From the NCBI GenBank assembly GCA_964019425.1, contig OZ025802.1, positions 124,001-188,000 of the forward strand: 64,000 nucleotides of DNA, in the 5' to 3' direction. Below the pieces are notes generated by a model, which was given only the letters and a program-made list of their open reading frames with translations, ran no database searches and had not been told where the DNA came from. The DNA is from Flectonema sp. DT1601 (Eukaryota; Euglenozoa; Diplonemea; Diplonemida; Diplonemidae). Shown piece by piece: positions 58,764-64,000 of the stretch. The position numbers and the translations under genes are program-made. Positions within the stretch are counted from its first letter, which is position 1. Each line of letters starts with the position of its first letter.

Positions 58764-59678
58764 TCATCCTTTATTTTCAAGTATTGATACAATGACGTTA
58801 AAGTATAATGATTTATTTGAATGCTTATGAAACTTTTTAGCAGTAAAATCTGCAGGTTTTGCGTAGATCTCAAGAGCACGTGGACCCTCCTCTTCCATCT
58901 CATCTCTTGATAGCATGGACCAACAACGCACTGACATGTATGATTTTTTCGGCTTGAAATGTTTAAATTCGAAAAATAAATTCGCATTAGCAGGAATATC
59001 ATCGATCGGTGTTAGTAGGAATACCGGAACGTCAAAATTAACAGCCTGATCGCTTCTTTTTTGTTTTGGAATAGGTGTAAACTGCTCCTCTTCTAAGACA
59101 CGTTTTGACTGGGAACCAGTTCGCAGTGATATTCCGATGAATGGATCGAGGTAATCCATGGCGTCTTTAAGTCCGATGCTTTTTATTTGAATTTTTAGGT
59201 ATCGTTGTCCTGGAGAAACTTTCGGTGCAGGGAACAATTTCCCTTTATTGTCTGTTGCCATACCATCATCGTCGTCGCTGTCTTCAGCTGGTTTATGAAT
59301 TTGAGCGTTATCAATGTGAATAGGCCACTGTTCAGATCCAATAATTAATTCATGTAGACTTTTTATCTTAACTATTTCTGAGTAAGGTATTCCTGGTCCT
59401 TCCATTGCAGTTCCCTTCTTTTGAAGAACAGCTCCACCAGCACTGTGATAATTTAGGTTCGCTAATCTCATTTGTAAAGTACATTGAAATCTATTCAAAG
59501 CTGCTCTCTTTGTTTGTGGTAAATCAGTGTCGTTACTTTGTTTTAGTAAAGACACTACATCTGATAATATATTTCTGTAGATTTCAACTGCCTCAACCAA
59601 CTGTCCCCACTGATCATATTGCAACGCCTTATTAAGTATCGTCTCCCACTTATTAACAGATTCACGTAGTGCTGCCAT
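58764..59678 (-). CDS. AIDA: AIDA-like protein (axin interactor, dorsalization-associated)
   Basis: A 304-residue protein whose N- and C-terminal halves both match AIDA. The N-terminal helical domain has YDQWGQLVEAVEIY. The C-terminal C2-type domain has QIKSIGLKDAMDYLDPFIGI and FFEFKHFKPKKSYMSVRCW, then YAKPADFTAKKF. In animals AIDA binds axin and blocks JNK activation, and its C2 domain binds phosphoinositides; Wnt/axin signalling need not exist in this organism, so the conserved role is probably membrane or lipid linked. A TTTTATTCTTACTCCAG acceptor-like site lies 11 nt before the ATG. Confidence 0.9.
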   Translation of the reverse strand: MAALRESVNKWETILNKALQYDQWGQLVEAVEIYRNILSDVVSLLKQSNDTDLPQTKRAALNRFQCTLQMRLANLNYHSAGGAVLQKKGTAMEGPGIPYSEIVKIKSLHELIIGSEQWPIHIDNAQIHKPAEDSDDDDGMATDNKGKLFPAPKVSPGQRYLKIQIKSIGLKDAMDYLDPFIGISLRTGSQSKRVLEEEQFTPIPKQKRSDQAVNFDVPVFLLTPIDDIPANANLFFEFKHFKPKKSYMSVRCWSMLSRDEMEEEGPRALEIYAKPADFTAKKFHKHSNKSLYFNVIVSILENKG

Positions 59679-59689
59679 GTTAATGGTGA

Positions 59690-59715
59690 CTGGAGTAAGA
59701 ATAAAACACAGTAAT
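59690..59715 (-). promoter_or_regulatory. splice-acceptor-like tract upstream of AIDA
   Basis: On the minus strand TGTTTTATTCTTACTCCAG lies 11 nt before the ATG, a textbook 3' splice site. Confidence 0.5.
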
Positions 59716-60162
59716 AAGTTTTAATTTAGATTGAGAGCCGTTATGTTAAAGACCTATCCGCTAGATACTTTCTCAGGCGAAATACTCATTCGGAGTATTA
59801 AGCAAGTTGATGAGATGAGATCTGATAGAAGAAAAAAAAAGATAAGAATTAAGAAAAAAAATAAATTTTTTTTTTTTTATTAGAAAAAATCACCCCAGAG
59901 GGTGTTGAACATCACAGAAAACGCTCATTTTTTTTTTTTTTTTCCATAAAATAGAAAAACCACTCTTTTTGGTAATGAAATCAAAAAAGTAACAAGAACA
60001 ACGATAAATCGATTGCCATCATTTCGTTGACGACAATTGTGAATAAAAGCAGACCGTTCTAAGTGAGATTTACTTCAGCACTAGAAAACGTCAAAAACAA
60101 CTCTTCTTTCGCTGTAGGCGTCTACCACGAATAAATTAATAAAAGCCTGTTGGTAAACTTAC

Positions 60163-60260
60163 CTTATAAAAACAGAAACATATAACTTTAATAAAAGAAC
60201 CTTTCGATGATTCTAATTTTCGCAGTGTTTGAATCGCACGTATGTATTCACCAAACTGTT
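60163..60260 (-). other. candidate internal or 5'-UTR exon
   Basis: 98 bp bounded by a long pyrimidine tract plus CACAG upstream and AAG|GTAAGT downstream, both near-consensus. One frame reads EQFGEYIRAIQTLRKLESSK without a stop and with coding-like composition, but no ATG is in frame. It may be a non-coding leader exon for AIDA or part of an unrecognised small gene. Confidence 0.35.
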
Positions 60261-60408
60261 CTGTGAAGGAACGGGTGATGAATGGATGAAAAGAGGGTTA
60301 AGGAAAGAAAAAAAAAAAAGAAGAAAATAAATGACAACACCGACTAATATCATCAATAATTTATTGTTTTACTGAACGTAATTAAATATCGATAGTCGGT
60401 GTGAATAC

Positions 60409-61749
60409 CTATTTTGGTTTTCGTAAACTACCAGAGTTATAATTTTTTTTTCGAATTACAATCGTCGGTTTTGCTATCGCTCCTTCCTCAAAAACAGAGT
60501 TCTTCATGAAGAACCTAAACCTATCGCCGTACTCTTTCGGAGGAACAGTACTCAGCGTGTTTGGATTGTTCGTAATAGCCTTCGCAACGTGAGCTATTTT
60601 CTTACTCGTGTTATATTTTTGCAAGTAGTCGATGATTCCCAAGTAGAATCCCGAGCTGCCGCTTTTCACCAAAAGTGAGTTTCCATAAACAGCCTTTGAA
60701 AAACAAGGATGTTGACCAATAAACAAAGAGTAATCCATCAAATCATGTCTCTGTAAGAATGTAATGTCTTTATCAATCTGTTTTATAATCGAAGAATACA
60801 CCGCGGGTTTCGCTGATATTAATTGCTTACCGTTGTTAAGCTTTACCAGTGATAACCAATCATTATCTTTAAGAAGCGGTATTGATTTTTGATGTTCTTT
60901 TTCAGATGCAGCTCGGCCTTGAGTACTTCCTTTAAGATCATAAAGAGTGGAAATTCCAGAGTTTCTCGGAAGTAAATTAAGCAATACAACGTAATGGGTG
61001 ATCTTTCCCTTGGAGGTAGTTACCGTATAGCATGATACAGGAGGATTTATTAGTGAGGATCCGCAGTTTTGAAAATGACTTTTTAAATGAGGAAGAAGTT
61101 CCTGTAGAGCTCGTAGTTCTCCATCTGTCAAACTCTTTATAAGTAAACGTTCGTCTTGTGTTTTTGAAAACGTAGCACCAGACTTACCATCAGAATTCTT
61201 ACTTTCTGTGAATGGATGAGAGAATGATTGTTTCCAACTCGTCGCTGATGTATTTGAAAAATTTCGAATCCACAAATATAACAACGGGGTATGAACTTTA
61301 ACTGAAGCTCCATCAGTGAAATCGATCAGCTTATTATACATTGTTTCGATGGTTAACTCTTTTGGGACATTCGGAACAGCGTATGTATTTGATGATGATG
61401 AGAGGTATGACGTAATCAATTCAGCTACTCTACACATCTCCATTGGATCTGAAGTCTGTTCTGTTGGAGAGCTTGGTCCCTCTTTTTGTTTAACTTTTTC
61501 AGAACTTTTACTGAAGAATCCTCCAAACAAACCCTCAGACTTCACTGGTGATGATGGTACGGTCGGTGGTGAGGATTTCACCACAGCTGCTTGCTTCTTT
61601 TTTATAGATCCATTCAAGTTTGTTTTTCCCTTAATGACAACACCCTTCGAAGGGGTAATTAAGCTGACCTTTGTTGATGCTGCCAGCGGTGGTTTCCTTG
61701 ATACTTTCTTTAGAGGAATTGCTTTCTTGGCAGCAGGTTTTGCAGTCAT
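60409..61749 (-). CDS. phosphatidylinositol phosphate kinase (PIPK family)
   Basis: A 446-residue kinase. Residues 1-100 are basic and disordered. The catalytic domain shows SGATFSKTQDERLLIKSL (ATP-site lysine), YDLKGSTQGR, RHDLMDYSLFIG (catalytic Asp), YLGIIDYLQKYNTSKKI (metal-binding Asp) and STVPPKEYGDRFRFFM near the end of the activation segment. All key residues are present, so it should phosphorylate PI4P or PI5P to PI(4,5)P2 at membranes. The residue pattern does not let me separate type I from type II. A TATTCTTCCAACAG acceptor-like site lies about 85 nt before the ATG. Confidence 0.9.
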   Translation of the reverse strand: MTAKPAAKKAIPLKKVSRKPPLAASTKVSLITPSKGVVIKGKTNLNGSIKKKQAAVVKSSPPTVPSSPVKSEGLFGGFFSKSSEKVKQKEGPSSPTEQTSDPMEMCRVAELITSYLSSSSNTYAVPNVPKELTIETMYNKLIDFTDGASVKVHTPLLYLWIRNFSNTSATSWKQSFSHPFTESKNSDGKSGATFSKTQDERLLIKSLTDGELRALQELLPHLKSHFQNCGSSLINPPVSCYTVTTSKGKITHYVVLLNLLPRNSGISTLYDLKGSTQGRAASEKEHQKSIPLLKDNDWLSLVKLNNGKQLISAKPAVYSSIIKQIDKDITFLQRHDLMDYSLFIGQHPCFSKAVYGNSLLVKSGSSGFYLGIIDYLQKYNTSKKIAHVAKAITNNPNTLSTVPPKEYGDRFRFFMKNSVFEEGAIAKPTIVIRKKNYNSGSLRKPK

Positions 61750-62150
61750 ATTATACTATAAAGTATCCTACCTTATCTGAATAGGATTAAAACAGTCGAT
61801 GAGCTGTGACAACCTAATGACCTGTTGGAAGAATATAAAAAGGTATGAAAACACTGTTAACTTAACTTGTAAAAGAGATTACAAACCTTGGACGAGTTTA
61901 AAAACTCACCCTCACCATTGTTTTTTTTTTTTTAAATTACAGTTGCAAGTATCACCAGACGTTTACAGGACTTCATACATGGGGGAAGGGGGGGGAGAAC
62001 AACAAAAAAAACAAAACCAAAAGAAAGCAAATATAGCAAGGAGTTCACAAACTCTCTCACTCTCACAATTGAGTTGGAAGATGAGAGTTAGTACGGCATC
62101 TTGTTTTCTTCATGAATAAGATTATTGTAATTAAATAACAGAAATATCAA
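61750..62150. other. intergenic between XRCC1 and the PIP kinase
   Basis: 400 bp with the PIP kinase leader and a G-rich run (GGGGGAAGGGGGGGGAG on the plus strand, near 61981). No gene is seen. Confidence 0.5.
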
Positions 62151-64000
62151 CTAAGGAATATGAGGTGCAGTAGGGGGTACTATCCTTTTACTACTCTCAC
62201 AAGCACCAAGCCATGACGGTAACACAAGAATAGAAGAAGAGATGTCTGAAGTCTCAGAGTTGCTAACAATCGAGTGAGTCGCGCTGTGTTGGTCGGTGAC
62301 AATGCGACCTCCACCTGCGCAGACTCGTTTTTTGAAATTTCGGATTTTTTCAAAAGAGAAACTTGGAGAGACGTAGATCAAAACACCCTTTAAGAATGAC
62401 GGAAGCCCAATTATACTTCCCGACTCTGGGAGAGATGATTGTAACTGAACTGTCTGCTGCTGTTGTTGTCTAGCCCATCGCTGTAGTTTTTCAATCCCTC
62501 TGTCGATTTCTTCTCTATCGACATCAACAGTCTCGTCACTCTTTTCATCATCATTTTGCTTTCTGTTTTTGATTTCTCTATCACAACTGCCAGGAGGTGT
62601 CTTATTCTTCGTCTTTTCTATTTCCTTCTCTTTTGCGGGAGATTGACTGATACTGGCAAGTACTTTCTTAGGAGGAGAACCAACCTTCTTCCAGGCAGTT
62701 GTTATAGCGGTCGGTTTTGATGATATCTGAGGTGGTTCTGGTGACGATGTCTTGGGTGGTTCTGGTGTCTTAGTGATAATTTTCTTTTTGGGGGAAGGGG
62801 AAGGCTGAGGAGGTTTTGGTTTTGGTTTTACCTTTTGTTTCGGTTTTTGTTTATTCAATTTCTTATTTTTTTTAACCGGTACGAGATCACCACCTGAGTT
62901 AATACGACAGGCAGAAGACGAGTCAGAATCAAAACCATCCATCGTAGGGTCGCTACTGGCCCAAAAGTCACTACTACTGTCACTACCACTACCACTACCA
63001 CTACTCGCTGTGACGCTACTTTCGTCAGAGTCATCCGATTGAAGACGATATTGGTTTTCAGGTTGTCTTTTATTTTGTTTTTTCGTATCTAAAAGCCACT
63101 CTTTCGACACAATATATCCTTTCCCAGACGCATCAACTTCATTGTATTTTGGTGTATTTGTAAATGCTGTGACTAAGTGAGTCCCTCCATCTTTCCAATC
63201 GTTCGCATACCTCGCTCCTAAACCAACAGCTGCTTCTCTTAACTGACTTCGTATTGGGTTCTGAAATCCACTGAGTACTACACAGGTTCCTTCAAGCGGT
63301 TTTTTGCTGCTTGCTTTTGCCTTCTTTGGAGATGGCTCTTTTTTTGGAGATGCTTTTTTGATGACTTTCTTTGGAGCAGCCTTCTTCGGTTCAGTTTTTG
63401 GAGCTGGTTTCTCCTTCTTCTTTAGCACTTCCTCAATATGAGAATCACTGAAGGAAAAGTCAATAGAGTCTGGGAAAGTTGGTGCGATTTCTATTGTTTT
63501 TTGTTTTTTCGGAGGAGGTTTTTTCTTCGGAGGCGCCTTCGCGATATCCGAATACGTCAGATCGACAGTGTCTGGGAAAGTTGCTGCGATTTCTGGAGGA
63601 GGCGGTGTTTTTTTAAATTCAGTTTTTTGACTCGATGCCTTCTTCCCACTCGATTGTTTTCTCACTAATGTCATTGTACGGAGGGCAGTAAGTGGTGAAT
63701 GACCAATTGAATCACTTTCAGAGTCAGTAAGATCCATCATATCAGGAAGTACTATACTTGGTGATGAAGATATCGGTTCTGGTCTCACTTCTTTTTTTGG
63801 TGACGGTACCACCTCTGCTCCCTTATCTGTAATTTTCAGATAACGAAGACCTATTGGTACTCTTTCACTAAATGGTTGAGTTAATACAACTCTCATTGAT
63901 CGCCATTTCTTTGAGCTGTTTATTCGATGCATCTTATCGGTTTTAAATAGTCTTCGTATGTCCGTGTTTTTCTTCTCTTTGGCTTCTTTACTGCTGCGTA
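62151..64000 (-). CDS. XRCC1: XRCC1-like DNA single-strand-break repair scaffold (5' part beyond window)
   Basis: 616 codons are visible and the frame stays open to 64000, so the gene is cut by the window edge. The first in-window ATG (63932) is not the start: the codons before it (RRLFKTDKM) and after it (VVLTQPFSERVPIGLRYLKI) form the end of the XRCC1 N-terminal beta-sandwich domain. A basic, Pro/Lys-rich linker leads to BRCT1 (about 205-285 from the 63932 Met: VVLSGFQNPIRSQLREAA, FTNTPKYNEV, SKEWLLD), almost diagnostic for XRCC1. A low-complexity linker and a second BRCT (LPSFLKGVLIYVS, LPSWLGACESSK) end it. XRCC1 holds polymerase beta, PARP and ligase III partners at nicks in the nucleus. 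Confidence 0.92.
   Translation of the reverse strand, partial: RSSKEAKEKKNTDIRRLFKTDKMHRINSSKKWRSMRVVLTQPFSERVPIGLRYLKITDKGAEVVPSPKKEVRPEPISSSPSIVLPDMMDLTDSESDSIGHSPLTALRTMTLVRKQSSGKKASSQKTEFKKTPPPPEIAATFPDTVDLTYSDIAKAPPKKKPPPKKQKTIEIAPTFPDSIDFSFSDSHIEEVLKKKEKPAPKTEPKKAAPKKVIKKASPKKEPSPKKAKASSKKPLEGTCVVLSGFQNPIRSQLREAAVGLGARYANDWKDGGTHLVTAFTNTPKYNEVDASGKGYIVSKEWLLDTKKQNKRQPENQYRLQSDDSDESSVTASSGSGSGSDSSSDFWASSDPTMDGFDSDSSSACRINSGGDLVPVKKNKKLNKQKPKQKVKPKPKPPQPSPSPKKKIITKTPEPPKTSSPEPPQISSKPTAITTAWKKVGSPPKKVLASISQSPAKEKEIEKTKNKTPPGSCDREIKNRKQNDDEKSDETVDVDREEIDRGIEKLQRWARQQQQQTVQLQSSLPESGSIIGLPSFLKGVLIYVSPSFSFEKIRNFKKRVCAGGGRIVTDQHSATHSIVSNSETSDISSSILVLPSWLGACESSKRIVPPTAPHIP

Larger units (their letters stand above)
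59679..60408. other. intergenic with a candidate unassigned exon
   Basis: 730 bp between the PIP kinase and AIDA. Apart from the exon-like stretch at 60163-60260 and A/T runs I see nothing. Confidence 0.45.

Overview
This 64 kb window is nuclear DNA from a unicellular eukaryote. The standard code fits: TAA, TAG and TGA all occur as terminal stops. The sequence is AT-rich and full of long poly(A)/poly(T) runs. Most genes are single uninterrupted ORFs; the few introns I could resolve are short (about 64-85 bp), with GTATGT, GTATGC or GTAAGT donors and CAG acceptors. The gene set (VPS13, XRCC1, AIDA, a Ge-1/EDC4-like protein, a phosphatidylinositol-phosphate kinase, a kinesin, two voltage-gated-type channels, a FYVE/DEP protein) is eukaryotic. 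I cannot name the lineage from this window.

Layout, all on the minus strand, so genes read from right to left: XRCC1 (cut by the right edge), PIP kinase, AIDA, a CASK-like pseudokinase with a possibly acylated N-terminus, a small two-exon acidic protein, two adjacent EDC4-like genes sharing three near-identical WD-propeller copies, a coiled-coil protein, an actin-related protein, a small Cys-rich ORF, an HSL-type alpha/beta hydrolase, a giant VPS13 with a C-terminal DysF-like module, a GT31 glycosyltransferase, a FYVE-triple-DEP protein, a Kv-type channel, a 1684-residue helical-repeat/coiled-coil protein, a JmjC/cupin ribosomal-oxygenase-like protein, a secreted GH43-like propeller protein, a kinesin carrying U-box and F-box-like modules, a cyclic-nucleotide-binding channel, and a coiled-coil protein at the left end. 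All 21 supported genes share one strand. Most have a pyrimidine tract plus AG, resembling a 3' splice site, just upstream of the start codon with no obvious partner donor. This resembles directional gene clusters with spliced-leader trans-splicing, but 5'-UTR introns would explain it too.

Between the genes lie: a 1.74 kb decayed piggyBac element with intact TTAA-flanked ends (2.15-3.90 kb, plus strand); two arrays of the same roughly 158-170 bp satellite, each starting just upstream of a start codon; a dispersed family of short poly(A)-tailed repeats with two potential hairpins; a second dispersed repeat; a 124 bp duplicated gene head; and a decayed plus-strand coding remnant. A 3.5 kb stretch (52.0-55.5 kb) holds essentially no genes.

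Functionally there is a membrane-traffic and phosphoinositide theme (VPS13, FYVE/DEP, PIP kinase, and perhaps the C2-bearing AIDA), plus mRNA decapping scaffolds, DNA repair, chromatin or actin-related functions, and ion channels. This is a normal mix, not an operon of related functions. The most unusual items are the kinesin-U-box-F-box fusion, the EDC4 propeller array with mosaic identity, and the one-strand/splice-acceptor organisation.
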